Numbered from the stretch's first letter, positions 36,358-46,130 are shown. The stretch is 64,000 nucleotides of DNA from Puia sp. (GCA_031292515.1 JARLGZ010000081.1:186001-250000), one strand, 5' to 3'. Numbers and translations are program-made. The notes: generated from the letters alone by a model not told the origin.

Positions 36358-37332
36358 ATGCTGAAAATAGGGGTATTTGGCGTCGGCCACCTGGGGAAAT
36401 TTCATCTGAATAACTGGAAAGAGATAAAAGACGTCGAACTGATCGGCTTCTACGATCCGGACGACAAAACCGCCCGGGAAGTAGCCGAAAAATATCAACT
36501 GCCCCGCTTCCTGGACCCGGTAAGCCTCATGGACGCCTGCGACCTGGTGGACATCATCACCCCTACCCCCTACCATTTTGGATTGTGCGAAAAAGCCATC
36601 CGCAAAGGCAAACATGTCTTTGTCGAAAAACCCCTCGCCAATACGATGGAAGAAGCCCGCACCCTCGTAAAACTGGTCAAAGAATCGAATGTGAAACTGC
36701 AGGTCGGACACGTAGAACGGTTCAACCCCGCCTACATCGCCATTCAGTCCATCCCGCTCAACCCCATGTTCATCGAAGTGCACCGCCTCGCCCAGTTCAA
36801 TCCCCGCGGAACAGAAGTCAGCGTGATCCTCGATCTCATGATCCACGATATCGATATTATCCTGAGCATCGTAAAAAGCGAAGTGAAGAATATTTCCGCC
36901 AGCGGCGTGGCCGTCATGACAGAAACCCCGGACATCGCAAGCGTCCGCATCGAATTCAACAACGGTTGCGTGGCCAACCTGACCTCCAGCCGCATATCGA
37001 TGAAAAAAATGCGAAAGATGCGGCTCTTCCAGAAAGACGCCTACATTGGCATCGACTTCCTCAACAAGAAAACGGAGATCATCAAGCTGAAGACCCCCCA
37101 GGACCTGGATGCTTTTACCTTTGACATCGACACCCAAAATGGCAAAAAAAGTATCGCCATGATCAACCCGGTCGTGCCGGAAATCAATGCTATCAAACTG
37201 GAACTCGAAAAATTCTGCGAGGCCATCCGCCTCAACAGACCCTCCCCGGTCTCGGAAGTAGATGGCTTCCGGGCCATGGATATCGCACACCAGATATTGC
37301 AAAAGATCAGACACAATACCATCAACTCCTGA
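36358..37332 (+). CDS. Gfo/Idh/MocA family NAD(P)-dependent oxidoreductase
   Basis: 324-residue cytoplasmic sugar-type dehydrogenase. The N-terminal Rossmann fold shows GVFGVGHLGKFHLNNW and the conserved VEKPLANTMEEA (EKP motif). The C-terminal alpha/beta domain follows. The stop is only 8 bp before the sugar transferase start, so the two form an operon. The oxidoreductase likely prepares a nucleotide sugar for the polysaccharide made by the next enzyme; the exact substrate is not readable. Confidence 0.93.
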   Translation: MLKIGVFGVGHLGKFHLNNWKEIKDVELIGFYDPDDKTAREVAEKYQLPRFLDPVSLMDACDLVDIITPTPYHFGLCEKAIRKGKHVFVEKPLANTMEEARTLVKLVKESNVKLQVGHVERFNPAYIAIQSIPLNPMFIEVHRLAQFNPRGTEVSVILDLMIHDIDIILSIVKSEVKNISASGVAVMTETPDIASVRIEFNNGCVANLTSSRISMKKMRKMRLFQKDAYIGIDFLNKKTEIIKLKTPQDLDAFTFDIDTQNGKKSIAMINPVVPEINAIKLELEKFCEAIRLNRPSPVSEVDGFRAMDIAHQILQKIRHNTINS

Positions 37333-37340
37333 GGAAACAA

Positions 37341-38759
37341 ATGGCAGTTTCCAAAAAACTCCATATAGCCTGGTATATTTTCAGCGACTATCTCGCTGCC
37401 ATCCTGACGTCCGTCATCCTCTACTTCAGCCGCCGTTTGCTGCTTTCGGAACCCATCACCTATGGCGACGGACATCTGCTGCTGAATAACCGCTTCTGGC
37501 TCGGCATCACCACCATACCGATCGGATGGCTGCTGTTCTACGGCATCGTGGGAACCTATACCGGTCTCTATAAAAAAGGAAGACTCAACGAACTGACCGT
37601 TACCTTTATCTGCACCCTGATCGGTTGTACCATCGTCTTTTTCTCCATCGTGATCAACGACCCGATTACAGACTATCACTACTATTATAAAGCCTACGCT
37701 GTTTTCTTTTTCTGCCAGTTCCTACTGACCCTGTCCGGCAGGATGATCATCCTGCATTTTGTAAGAAGACAGGTGGAAGGGGGATTTGTGGCCTTTAAAA
37801 CCTTGTTGGTAGGCAACAGCTCTTCGGCGGTCAGAATCTACAAAGAGACCCGCAATCCCCTTCGCTCGATCGGATATCATTATATTGGCTATGTCGCTAA
37901 CGGAGATACCAGGAACGGCATCGGAAAAAACCTCCCCCGGATCGGCACTATACAGGAGATAGAAAAAACGATAGACGACTATGGGATCCAAATGGTGGTG
38001 GTAGCCCTGGAAAAATCCGATAGGACAGAAGTGGAAAAAGTCATCGAGAAACTAAGCGACAAAGACGTAGAAATAAAGATAATACCCAGCACCCTCGACA
38101 TCCTCTCCGGATCTGTAAGGACCAGCAACGTATTCGGAGCCGTACTATCGGACATTCAAACGAATCTCATACCGGACTGGCAGGAAAATATCAAACGGCT
38201 GATCGATGTGGTCTTTTCCCTGCTGGGTCTCATTGTCCTCTCCCCGCTGATCGCATGGTTCGCCATACGGGTCAGACTGTCCTCTCCCGGCCCCATCCTT
38301 TATTCACAGGAGAGGATCGGCTATAAGGGAAAGAAGTTTTTCATCTTCAAACTGCGTTCCATGTACCTGGATGCCGAAAAAGATGGCCCGGCACTCTCCT
38401 CTTCCAGCGACGCACGTATCACGCCCTGGGGCAAGATCATGCGCAAATGGCGGATCGACGAACTCCCGCAGCTGTGGAATATCCTGAAAGGAGAAATGAG
38501 CCTGGTGGGCCCGCGCCCGGAACGGCAATATTATATCGATCAGATCATGCAGCATACACCCTATTTTCGCTACCTGCTGAAAGTGAAGCCGGGACTTACC
38601 TCCTGGGGGATGGTCCAGTTCGGCTATGCGGAGAACATCGGGGAAATGATCGAACGTATGCAATACGACCTGATCTATATCGAAAACTTCTCCCTGGGCC
38701 TGGACCTTAAGATCATGCTGCATACCCTTCGTATCCTTTTTATGGCCAAGGGGAAATGA
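37341..38759 (+). CDS. Polyprenyl-phosphate sugar-1-phosphate transferase (WbaP/WcaJ type)
   Basis: 472 residues. Four or five N-terminal membrane segments and a CoA-binding-like Rossmann domain (AFKTLLVGNSSSAVRIYKET) precede a C-terminal bacterial sugar-transferase domain. This last part has the re-entrant hydrophobic helix (VVFSLLGLIVLSPLIAWFAI) and the motifs KLRSMYLDAE, RKWRIDELPQLWNILKGE and SLVGPRPE. It starts exopolysaccharide or O-antigen-type repeat synthesis by loading sugar-1-phosphate on undecaprenyl phosphate. The stop overlaps the next frame's first ATG (ATGA). Confidence 0.95.
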   Translation: MAVSKKLHIAWYIFSDYLAAILTSVILYFSRRLLLSEPITYGDGHLLLNNRFWLGITTIPIGWLLFYGIVGTYTGLYKKGRLNELTVTFICTLIGCTIVFFSIVINDPITDYHYYYKAYAVFFFCQFLLTLSGRMIILHFVRRQVEGGFVAFKTLLVGNSSSAVRIYKETRNPLRSIGYHYIGYVANGDTRNGIGKNLPRIGTIQEIEKTIDDYGIQMVVVALEKSDRTEVEKVIEKLSDKDVEIKIIPSTLDILSGSVRTSNVFGAVLSDIQTNLIPDWQENIKRLIDVVFSLLGLIVLSPLIAWFAIRVRLSSPGPILYSQERIGYKGKKFFIFKLRSMYLDAEKDGPALSSSSDARITPWGKIMRKWRIDELPQLWNILKGEMSLVGPRPERQYYIDQIMQHTPYFRYLLKVKPGLTSWGMVQFGYAENIGEMIERMQYDLIYIENFSLGLDLKIMLHTLRILFMAKGK

Positions 38760-38806
38760 GTTCTTCGCCATACATGAAAAACACTTATAACGTTAACACC
38801 GACAGG

Positions 38807-40474
38807 ATGACAAAAAAAACAATTCGAATACCCCTCCTTCTGGCAGGTCTGCTTGCCCTCCTGCTTCCCTGCTCCTTGTCCGCCAACCCGCCCAAACCCC
38901 GGCCTCCTGCCCATACCCCTTCACAGGACTCCGCCGCGCTGCCCTACTTTCAACAGGAGCTTCACTATAATATCAGCGTGACACTCGACGATCGGCAACA
39001 TTCGCTGAATGCCTTCGAAACAATCGAATACAAGAACAACTCCCCGGACAGCCTGAACTTTATCTGGTTCCACTGCTGGCCTAATGCTTATAAAGACCAA
39101 ACCACTGCCCTGTACAGACAGCTTACCCGTCTGGGCAAAAGAAAGGACAAACTGAAAAAAATAAAAGACAACGGGTATGTCGATCACCTCGATTTTAAAA
39201 TCGATGGAATAACTGCGCTCACACAGCCCCATCCCCAATATTCCGACATCCTGAAAGTGCTGCTCCCATCGCCCCTGGCGCCAGGCAAAAGAATGACCAT
39301 TACAACCCCCTTCTTTGTGAAGATACCTTCCTATTTCTCACGCCTCGGCCACGAGGATCAAAGCTATATGATCACCCAGTGGTATCCCAAACCGGCCGTA
39401 TACGACCGGAAAGGCTGGCATGAAATGCCCTATCTCGATCAGGGGGAGTTCTTTAGCGAATACGGATCTTTCGACGTCCATATCACCCTGCCATCCGCCT
39501 ATACCGTTGCAGCCACCGGCACCCTGAAGACCGGATCCGAAAAAGACAGCTACGAAGCACTCGGCCGTAAAAATCTCGCCGGCGATTCCAGCGGAGCCTT
39601 TCTCTATGAAGCCTCCGATCCCAACGCGGCAAAAACCCTCGACTACCATGGAGAAAATATCCACGACTTCGCCTGGTTTGCCGATAAAAACCTCATCATC
39701 CAATACGATACCCTCCGGCTGCCATCCGGAAAAATCATCGACGTATTCTCCTATCATCGTATAAACGGCGATAAACAATGGGCACATAGCATATCCTATA
39801 TAAAAGACGCCGTTCTTCATTATTCGAAATGGGTGGGCGAATATCGCTACCCCGTCGTAAGCGCCGTCGAAGGCCCGGGCAACAATTCCTCGGGAGGAAT
39901 GGAATACCCGACGATCACGTTGATCACCAGCCCGCGTGCCGGCCGGGAAGAACTCGATGGCGTCATCGCTCACGAGGTAGGACACAATTGGTTCTACGGT
40001 ATGCTCGGCAGCAACGAGCGCGAACATCCATGGATGGACGAAGGCATGAACACCTACTATGAGTTCCTTTACGAAGCCGAAAAATACCGCGCCAACACAA
40101 TGCTGGGCTCCATGATCCCACCGGAAATCCGGAAGAAAAACACCGATGATTTCCTCAATGCCATATACGGTGTCTTTAACCAATTGAAAACCATCGAACC
40201 CATAGAGACCCCCGCCACCGGATTCGACACCGAATTTGACTATGGCGTCGTCGAATACGCAAAAGCGGCAGTCTGGATGTATATCCTGAAAAAAACCCTC
40301 GGCGCGGAAGAATTTGAAAAAGGCATGCACACCTATTTCTCGGACTGGGTGTTTAAACATCCTTACCCCGAAGACCTCAAAAACAGCCTGGAGAAGGCCA
40401 GCGGCACAAACCTGGACAAAGCCTTCGAACTGCTGAACAAAAACGGCCCCTTCTATGTGCCCGGCTTTTTCTGA
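38807..40474 (+). CDS. M1 family zinc metallopeptidase
   Basis: Exported aminopeptidase-like protein. The frame opens at 38756 (ATGA overlap with the sugar transferase), but the ATG at 38807 directly precedes a good signal peptide (KKTIRIPLLLAGLLALLLPC). The zinc site is complete: HEVGH at residues 389-393 from this start, then the third ligand in MDEGMNTYYE. The GGMEYP block matches the family's GxMEN exopeptidase motif. The first ~200 residues form the usual N-terminal beta domain. It should be active. It pairs with the degenerate relative directly downstream. Confidence 0.93.
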   Translation: MTKKTIRIPLLLAGLLALLLPCSLSANPPKPRPPAHTPSQDSAALPYFQQELHYNISVTLDDRQHSLNAFETIEYKNNSPDSLNFIWFHCWPNAYKDQTTALYRQLTRLGKRKDKLKKIKDNGYVDHLDFKIDGITALTQPHPQYSDILKVLLPSPLAPGKRMTITTPFFVKIPSYFSRLGHEDQSYMITQWYPKPAVYDRKGWHEMPYLDQGEFFSEYGSFDVHITLPSAYTVAATGTLKTGSEKDSYEALGRKNLAGDSSGAFLYEASDPNAAKTLDYHGENIHDFAWFADKNLIIQYDTLRLPSGKIIDVFSYHRINGDKQWAHSISYIKDAVLHYSKWVGEYRYPVVSAVEGPGNNSSGGMEYPTITLITSPRAGREELDGVIAHEVGHNWFYGMLGSNEREHPWMDEGMNTYYEFLYEAEKYRANTMLGSMIPPEIRKKNTDDFLNAIYGVFNQLKTIEPIETPATGFDTEFDYGVVEYAKAAVWMYILKKTLGAEEFEKGMHTYFSDWVFKHPYPEDLKNSLEKASGTNLDKAFELLNKNGPFYVPGFF

Positions 40475-40583
40475 CCCGGATAAAAACCGGGATAATAATG
40501 TCCCTTTCGATCCGTTCTTTCACCAAGCGGGGCCCGATTTCACTATTTTTGACCCGTGTTAAAATTTAATAAGTGATAAACTA

Positions 40584-43500
40584 TTGAATTTGAAGAAATT
40601 ATTCCTGCTACTGCTTATTTTCGCCACCCACCGGATCCCCGCGCATGCTCAGCCCGCAGCACATCGGGAAACCAATCCCAAGCCAGTCATCCCGGCGCAA
40701 CGCTCCGCAGCCGCCCCATCGTACTGGCAGCAGGAAGTAGATTACCGGATCGATGTCTCCCTAAACGATATTGAACACACCCTCGACGGCCTCGCAAAAA
40801 TAAAATATACAAATCACTCTCCCGATACGCTCTTCTTCATCTGGTTCCATTGCTGGCCAAACGCCTTCAAAAATGACCAGACGGCATACAGCGAACAATT
40901 GCTCGGCAATGGCAGGACAGATTTCTACTTCTCGGATAAGCAGGAACGCGGCTATATCAACCGCCTCGATTTCAGGGTTGACGGAACGACCGCCCATATG
41001 GAAGATCATCCCCAATACATCGATATTATAAAACTGCTGCTGCCCACGCCCCTCGCCCCCGGCAGCCAGGCAGAGATTGCCGTCTCTTTTCATGAACAGC
41101 TGCCCTTCGATTTTTCCGGGTATGGCCATACCGGACAATCTTACCAGCTTACCCAATGGTACCCGCAACCCGCCGTTTACGACTGCCAGGGCTGGCATCC
41201 CATGCCCTGGCTCGACCAGGGAGACGTCTATGGCGAATACGGGGACTATGACGTGCACATCACCCTTCCGGCCAACTATGCGGTGGCCGCCACCGGCGAA
41301 CTCCTGGAAGGCGATGCCGCCCCTCCTTTCACCCCAACTCCCCGGTCAGCGTCCTCCGCACCACCCCCTGTCCCCTCCCGGGTACCCTCCGCCCGGACCT
41401 CCCCCGTAAAACGCACCGATCCGTCCGGGCCGACATCCGTCACCAGGAAACCGCAACCGGCAAAACCACCCCTGCTGACCACCGCCTTTTCAAAAAAGAA
41501 CAAGGACGTCGTCCTTCACATTCCTTCCGATACAGCCAGTAAAACCCTAAGATTCAGACAGCAGCACGTGCAGGATTTCGCATGGTTCGCGGATAAAAGC
41601 CTCCGCAGGAACCAGGACACCCTGCAGCTGAATTCGGGACGGGTCCTTACCATCACCACCTTCTACCGGCCGAAGAATCCCGATGGCTGGGAAAACAGCA
41701 TCCGCTTTATCAAAGACGCCATCCGCTTTCGCTCCACGCTGATCGGAGAATATCCCTTTAACAACCTCACAGCGGTCGCGTGGAACGATAAAAGCCACCG
41801 GGATAGGGCTTATCCTTCCCTCATCGTCCTTTCAGGAGAAAATGGGGTCAATAACCGGCATCTTCCCCGCGATAGACGACCCGGAAGCCCTTCCCTTCAA
41901 AAAAACCTGGACCTCCGGATAGCCCACGAAATAGGTCTCAATTGGTTCGGCGCAGCCCTGGGTTCGGACAGACGCCGCTATCCCTGGATGGATGAAGGCA
42001 TGGCTACCTATTATGACCGCCGCTACGAAGCCGCGAAATACCCGGGATATCAACCGGCCTCTTCCCAAATGACACAACCCCGAATGCCTCACTCCCGGAT
42101 ATCCCACCCATCGCAAGCGACTCCGCGTTTGCAGCCCCCGGCGAGCCCCCCCCCCGCTCATGCGGAACCCTCGCCCGGCCAGTGGAATGACCTTTTCACC
42201 GCCACCCTGATCGAAGTGAGACTCGATCAACCGATCAGCAGCTCCTCGACCGACTTTACAGCCATCAACTACCGCCTCATGGCGGCTACCAAGACGGCAG
42301 CCTGGATGAAACACCTGGAGGACTCCCTGGGCGCATCCCTGTTCGATAGCTGCATGCACGCCTATTATGGACAATGGCAGTTCCGGCATCCCTATCCGCA
42401 GGACTTCCATAGCCTCCTCGAAAGTGCAAGCGGCCATAACCTCGACCAACCCTTTAGACTCCTGGATGAACGCGGCCCCCTCGCTCCCGCCGTCTCTCCC
42501 AAAAAAATAAAACCGGCCTTTTTGTTCTCCACGCAGAACACCGGCAAGATCGAATATATTAATATGGGGCCGGCCATCGGCTATAACGAATATGACAAAT
42601 TCATGATCGGTGCACTCATACACAACTTCAACCTGCCCCCAACACCTTTCCAATTTCTCCTGGCGCCTTTGTATGCCACCAACAGCAGGCAGCTGACCGG
42701 CCTCGGGAGGATGAGCTATTCGATCTACCCGGGCGGAGGTTTTCACGACATCGAATTTGCGCTGGATGGCGCGCGTTTTTCCACGCTCTCCGCAACAGAT
42801 AGTAACGGAAACAAAATTTTTGGCGGATTTTATAAGATCGTCCCTTCCGTCCGCCTAACCCTGAAAAAGAAGGACGATCGAAGCACCGTCGAAACATGGG
42901 TCGGCTTCAAGACCTTTCTCATCGGCGAAAAGCAATTCAACAACTATGTGATGAAAAGCACCGATTCGATGTATTATCCGCTCGCCGGGGCTTACGCTTT
43001 CCGATACCTGAACCAGCTTAGCCTGAACTTCTCGGACGACAGGGTCCTCTATCCCTATAACGCACAATTGCAATTCCAGCAGGCCAGCCGCTTCTACCGG
43101 GTCAACTTCACCGGGAATTATTTCTTCAACTATGCTTCGGGGGGAGGCATGGCCGTCCGGGTCTTCGCCGCCAAATTTGGATACCTCGGAGGCCGGAGCC
43201 CTGCCCTGGACCTCTCCGGATATGAACCAAAACTCACAGGCGTAAGAGGGAACGAGGACTATACCTACAGCAACTATTTCCTGGGGAGGAGTGAATTCAC
43301 CGGCTTCGCCAGCCAGCAGCTCATGATCCGGGACGGCGGCCTCAAAATCCAGGTGCCCCAGTTCCCCTATCTCGAAGGCCGCTCCGACAACTGGGTGGCG
43401 GCGACAAATTTCAACAGCACCCTGCCCCCCCGGCTGTTTCCATTCCCGGTCCCGATCAAGGTCTTTCTCGACATCGGTACCTATGCCGGTGGATGGCAGA

Positions 43501-43733
43501 ACAATCCCCCTACGAGCAAATTCCTGTATGTCGCTGGATTGCAATTATCGTTATTGCATAACAGCATCAACTTCTACGCGCCCATTTTTTACAGCAGCGA
43601 TTTTGGCGACCAGCTCAAGACGATCCCCCAGTCAAACACTTTCTGGAAAAAGATCTCCTTCAGCATAGACCTCCAAAATATCGATTATAGAAAAATGGCA
43701 GCCCGGGCGATGGCCGCCAAAGTCCTTAACTGA
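40584..43733 (+). CDS. M1-like pseudo-peptidase fused to an outer-membrane beta-barrel
   Basis: 1049 residues beginning at a TTG (no ATG precedes the signal LKKLFLLLLIFATHRIPAHA). Residues up to about 640 align with the M1 peptidase upstream (GWHPMPWLDQGDVYGEYGDY), but the zinc motif reads HEIGL (residues 448-452), losing the second His, and the GGMEYP block is replaced by HRDRAYP. The third ligand region MDEGMATYYD remains. Two Pro/Ser-rich insertions (about residues 245-300 and 490-535) interrupt the domain. The last ~400 residues alternate short beta strands and end in KKISFSIDLQNI, as expected for an outer-membrane barrel. It is probably a binding or secretion component rather than a protease. 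Confidence 0.85.
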   Translation: MNLKKLFLLLLIFATHRIPAHAQPAAHRETNPKPVIPAQRSAAAPSYWQQEVDYRIDVSLNDIEHTLDGLAKIKYTNHSPDTLFFIWFHCWPNAFKNDQTAYSEQLLGNGRTDFYFSDKQERGYINRLDFRVDGTTAHMEDHPQYIDIIKLLLPTPLAPGSQAEIAVSFHEQLPFDFSGYGHTGQSYQLTQWYPQPAVYDCQGWHPMPWLDQGDVYGEYGDYDVHITLPANYAVAATGELLEGDAAPPFTPTPRSASSAPPPVPSRVPSARTSPVKRTDPSGPTSVTRKPQPAKPPLLTTAFSKKNKDVVLHIPSDTASKTLRFRQQHVQDFAWFADKSLRRNQDTLQLNSGRVLTITTFYRPKNPDGWENSIRFIKDAIRFRSTLIGEYPFNNLTAVAWNDKSHRDRAYPSLIVLSGENGVNNRHLPRDRRPGSPSLQKNLDLRIAHEIGLNWFGAALGSDRRRYPWMDEGMATYYDRRYEAAKYPGYQPASSQMTQPRMPHSRISHPSQATPRLQPPASPPPAHAEPSPGQWNDLFTATLIEVRLDQPISSSSTDFTAINYRLMAATKTAAWMKHLEDSLGASLFDSCMHAYYGQWQFRHPYPQDFHSLLESASGHNLDQPFRLLDERGPLAPAVSPKKIKPAFLFSTQNTGKIEYINMGPAIGYNEYDKFMIGALIHNFNLPPTPFQFLLAPLYATNSRQLTGLGRMSYSIYPGGGFHDIEFALDGARFSTLSATDSNGNKIFGGFYKIVPSVRLTLKKKDDRSTVETWVGFKTFLIGEKQFNNYVMKSTDSMYYPLAGAYAFRYLNQLSLNFSDDRVLYPYNAQLQFQQASRFYRVNFTGNYFFNYASGGGMAVRVFAAKFGYLGGRSPALDLSGYEPKLTGVRGNEDYTYSNYFLGRSEFTGFASQQLMIRDGGLKIQVPQFPYLEGRSDNWVAATNFNSTLPPRLFPFPVPIKVFLDIGTYAGGWQNNPPTSKFLYVAGLQLSLLHNSINFYAPIFYSSDFGDQLKTIPQSNTFWKKISFSIDLQNIDYRKMAARAMAAKVLN

Positions 43734-43754
43734 TAAAGAATACCACAGGAAAAG

Positions 43755-43797
43755 AGAATCGCAAAAAACAGAATCGTAAAAACAGAAAATCGCAAAA
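43755..43797. repeat. ~15-bp tandem repeats before the acyltransferase-like gene
   Basis: AGAATCGCAAAAAAC, AGAATCGTAAAAAC, AGAAAATCGCAAAAAAGG occur in tandem, 15 bp upstream of the ATG at 43812. The A-rich character may help translation start in this phylum. Confidence 0.65.
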
Positions 43798-43811
43798 AAG
43801 GAGCCAGCGGA

Positions 43812-44855
43812 ATGACCGGTCCTCACCACATACGGTATCTGAAAAGACAGGACATCGATCCGGGAAAATGGGACGACTGCATCGACCGGTCGTCCAACGG
43901 AGGAGTCTATGCCTATTCGTTCTACCTCGACAATATGGCCCCCCGCTGGGACGCGCTGGTTCTCGATGACTATCGGGCCGTGATGCCCCTGACCTGGAAT
44001 AAAAAATGGGGAATTAAATATTTGTATCAGCCGCCCCTGACCCAGCAGCTCGGTATCTTCTTCCGGGATCCGGGAACAGACCGATGGCCTGATAAAACGC
44101 CCGGCCATGACGACTCTAAAAACCGCGACGAATTCCGGGCTGAAACGGTCCACGCCTTTCTCGAAGAAGCCGCCCGCCATTTCCGGTTTGCTGAGATCTT
44201 TCTGAACTATGACAATGCGCCGAACGCCCGGGCACACCCCATTAAAAATACCAGGATCGAACCCAGGATGAACTACATCCTCCCCCTGGATACCCCCTAC
44301 CCACGCCTGCGGGAGCGCTATTCGCCGGCTCTAGGTAAGAACCTTGCCGCTGCCGCCGGCTTTCCCCTGCGCTACACAAACGACTTCGACCCGGCCAAAG
44401 CCATATCGATCTATCAAGACCGCTACCACAAAAGACTATCCCATGTGAAGAAAGAAGATTATGACCGCTTCCTGAAAGTTTGCCTCCATCTCCAAAAAGA
44501 GGGAGGACTCCTGGTCAGAGCCGTCTACGAAGATCCCGGAGGTCCGCCGGATATCTCGCCGGGCCCTCACGCCCGTTTGCTGGCCGTCACCCTCCTGCTG
44601 AAAAAGAAGGACCGCCTGTATCTGATGCTGCCCGCCACCCTGCCGGAAGGCCGAAGCAGGCAGGCCAATCATTTTTTACTGGATCAATTAATCCGCGAAT
44701 TCGCCGGCCAGCCGCTGCTCCTCGATTTCGAAGGCTCCGACATTCCCGGTATCGCACGCTTCTACAAAAAATTCGGCCCCACCGAGCAGCCCTTTTTCTT
44801 TTACCGGTTTAACCGCTTGCTTTGGCCCCTGCACTTATTTAAAAAACGCAATTAA
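43812..44855 (+). CDS. GNAT/FemAB-like acyltransferase of unknown substrate
   Basis: 347 residues, no signal peptide. The pattern HHIRYLKRQDIDPGKWDDCI, VYAYSFYLDNMAPRWDALVL, VMPLTWNKKWGIKYLYQPPL and a later LLDFEGSDIPGIARFYKKFG is typical of the two-lobed GNAT-fold proteins common in Chitinophagaceae and related to peptidoglycan-type aminoacyl transferases. The substrate is unknown. It follows the barrel fusion gene by 78 bp in the same direction and may be co-transcribed with it. Confidence 0.65.
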   Translation: MTGPHHIRYLKRQDIDPGKWDDCIDRSSNGGVYAYSFYLDNMAPRWDALVLDDYRAVMPLTWNKKWGIKYLYQPPLTQQLGIFFRDPGTDRWPDKTPGHDDSKNRDEFRAETVHAFLEEAARHFRFAEIFLNYDNAPNARAHPIKNTRIEPRMNYILPLDTPYPRLRERYSPALGKNLAAAAGFPLRYTNDFDPAKAISIYQDRYHKRLSHVKKEDYDRFLKVCLHLQKEGGLLVRAVYEDPGGPPDISPGPHARLLAVTLLLKKKDRLYLMLPATLPEGRSRQANHFLLDQLIREFAGQPLLLDFEGSDIPGIARFYKKFGPTEQPFFFYRFNRLLWPLHLFKKRN

Positions 44856-45026
44856 CGCCTTGTACTGGCAACCCAATGAATATACTGTAGTCAGTACGTT
44901 GTCCATCCGAATAGCTGCCAAAACTAATCAGCCAGGTTAACTACAGCCTACTTGTCGGCAAACAACGTGTGACTACCTCAGCGCCCTGTAGATCGAACGC
45001 CTTCATCGTATCACTCTATCTATCCA

Positions 45027-45458
45027 TTGGGGCTTTATAAAAAGTTAAAAGCCCAGGAGTATTTGAAATATGCATTACCAGTTTTATCCAACCAATATTT
45101 GCAAATCAAACAGAAGTTGACCTTATTGGCGAATTTAAAAGAGGATTGGAATGGTGATGGAGCTGACATACCCGGTAAACAAACATTTTTTAACGCCGAA
45201 AGATTTATAAGTGGCTTACCAATCGACGTATTTAAAAATATCAAAGAAGAGGATATTAATTTGACCCCTTACGGAACCGTCGTATTGGATTTTCAGAACC
45301 TGAAAAAAGACTTTATTTCTGTCGAAATAGGAAAAGAGAAAATAGGTTTTTTCACGGAATTTATTTCAGGACCTAACTATAGATCTGAAGGCATAAAAAT
45401 CGGTATTGATGAGATTCCCAGAGAGATTGTTCCTGCATTTAAAGGACTTATGGCATAA
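45027..45458 (+). CDS. Unknown protein, first gene of an AT-rich pair
   Basis: 143 residues if read from the TTG at 45027. The frame is open from 44973 but has no ATG before its very end, so the true start is uncertain and the 5' end may be lost. It contains LANLKEDWNGDGADIP, a WxGxGAxxP-type motif seen in many small uncharacterised bacterial proteins. No catalytic residues are evident. The codons are strikingly A/T-rich compared with every neighbour, which suggests recent transfer. It overlaps the next gene by about 50 bp. Confidence 0.6.
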   Translation: MGLYKKLKAQEYLKYALPVLSNQYLQIKQKLTLLANLKEDWNGDGADIPGKQTFFNAERFISGLPIDVFKNIKEEDINLTPYGTVVLDFQNLKKDFISVEIGKEKIGFFTEFISGPNYRSEGIKIGIDEIPREIVPAFKGLMA

Positions 45459-46014
45459 TACAATAGCTTTTATATTTAAGAAAGACGTTCCTAAAACTAT
45501 ACCTGACACAATCAATGAAAATGAGATATTGATTAGAGGTATATTTCATCCTATTCATTTTAAAAAAGGGAAAATAACAGAAATGGCTTTTCTTCCTAAA
45601 TCAGGAGATAATGATGTTTCTATTTTAAGGCGGAATTATACAACCGACGATTTTTGTAAATCCTTTTTTGCAACCATGCCCTCAAAGATGAATTATAGAG
45701 GTCTTTTTGCGTTTCTGGCACAGCACATTGCAGAGATATCTGAAAAATGTGGTATTAAAGATAAAGTGAGCTTAAAAGTGACTCCACTTGATGAAAATAA
45801 AAAGGAAGTCAAAACAAGACCGATACTCGAAACCTTTCCCGGTCTGCCGATGCACGCTGATTTACACTATTATGATAGGTTTGAAAAGGGCGAAGTTCAG
45901 ACAAACTACCGGGAATTTGCAAGGAAGTTAATTACTCATGTCGACAAATACTTCGAAGACCCAAATATCCCGTCCCCACATTGGGAAGGCCCGGATTTAG
46001 GAAGAATTTTTTGA
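45409..46014 (+). CDS. Unknown protein, second gene of an AT-rich pair
   Basis: 201 residues from the ATG at 45409 (a TTG lies one codon earlier), overlapping the end of the upstream gene in another frame. It contains ILIRGIFHPIHFKKGKITEM, FLPKSGDNDVSILRRNYTTD and a His-rich MHADLHYYDRFEKGEVQTNY. No family function is known to me. The overlap implies translational coupling and perhaps a complex with the first protein. The same AT-rich composition marks both as one acquired unit. No integrase, repeat or attachment site is visible at either border. Confidence 0.65.
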   Translation: MRFPERLFLHLKDLWHNTIAFIFKKDVPKTIPDTINENEILIRGIFHPIHFKKGKITEMAFLPKSGDNDVSILRRNYTTDDFCKSFFATMPSKMNYRGLFAFLAQHIAEISEKCGIKDKVSLKVTPLDENKKEVKTRPILETFPGLPMHADLHYYDRFEKGEVQTNYREFARKLITHVDKYFEDPNIPSPHWEGPDLGRIF

Positions 46015-46130
46015 ATCATAGTATTCCCTGACCTGTCCCAGGCCAGGCAACTATCTAATCCGCTCTCTCCCGGGTTGACCGTTCACTCCTGTATTCTTCT
46101 TCTCATGAAGGCATGATTGCCGCATCCTCC

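Noticed and set aside
44856-46130. Integrase, transposase or attachment repeats around the AT-rich island
   Set aside because: None was visible at either border, so it is not called a mobile element.
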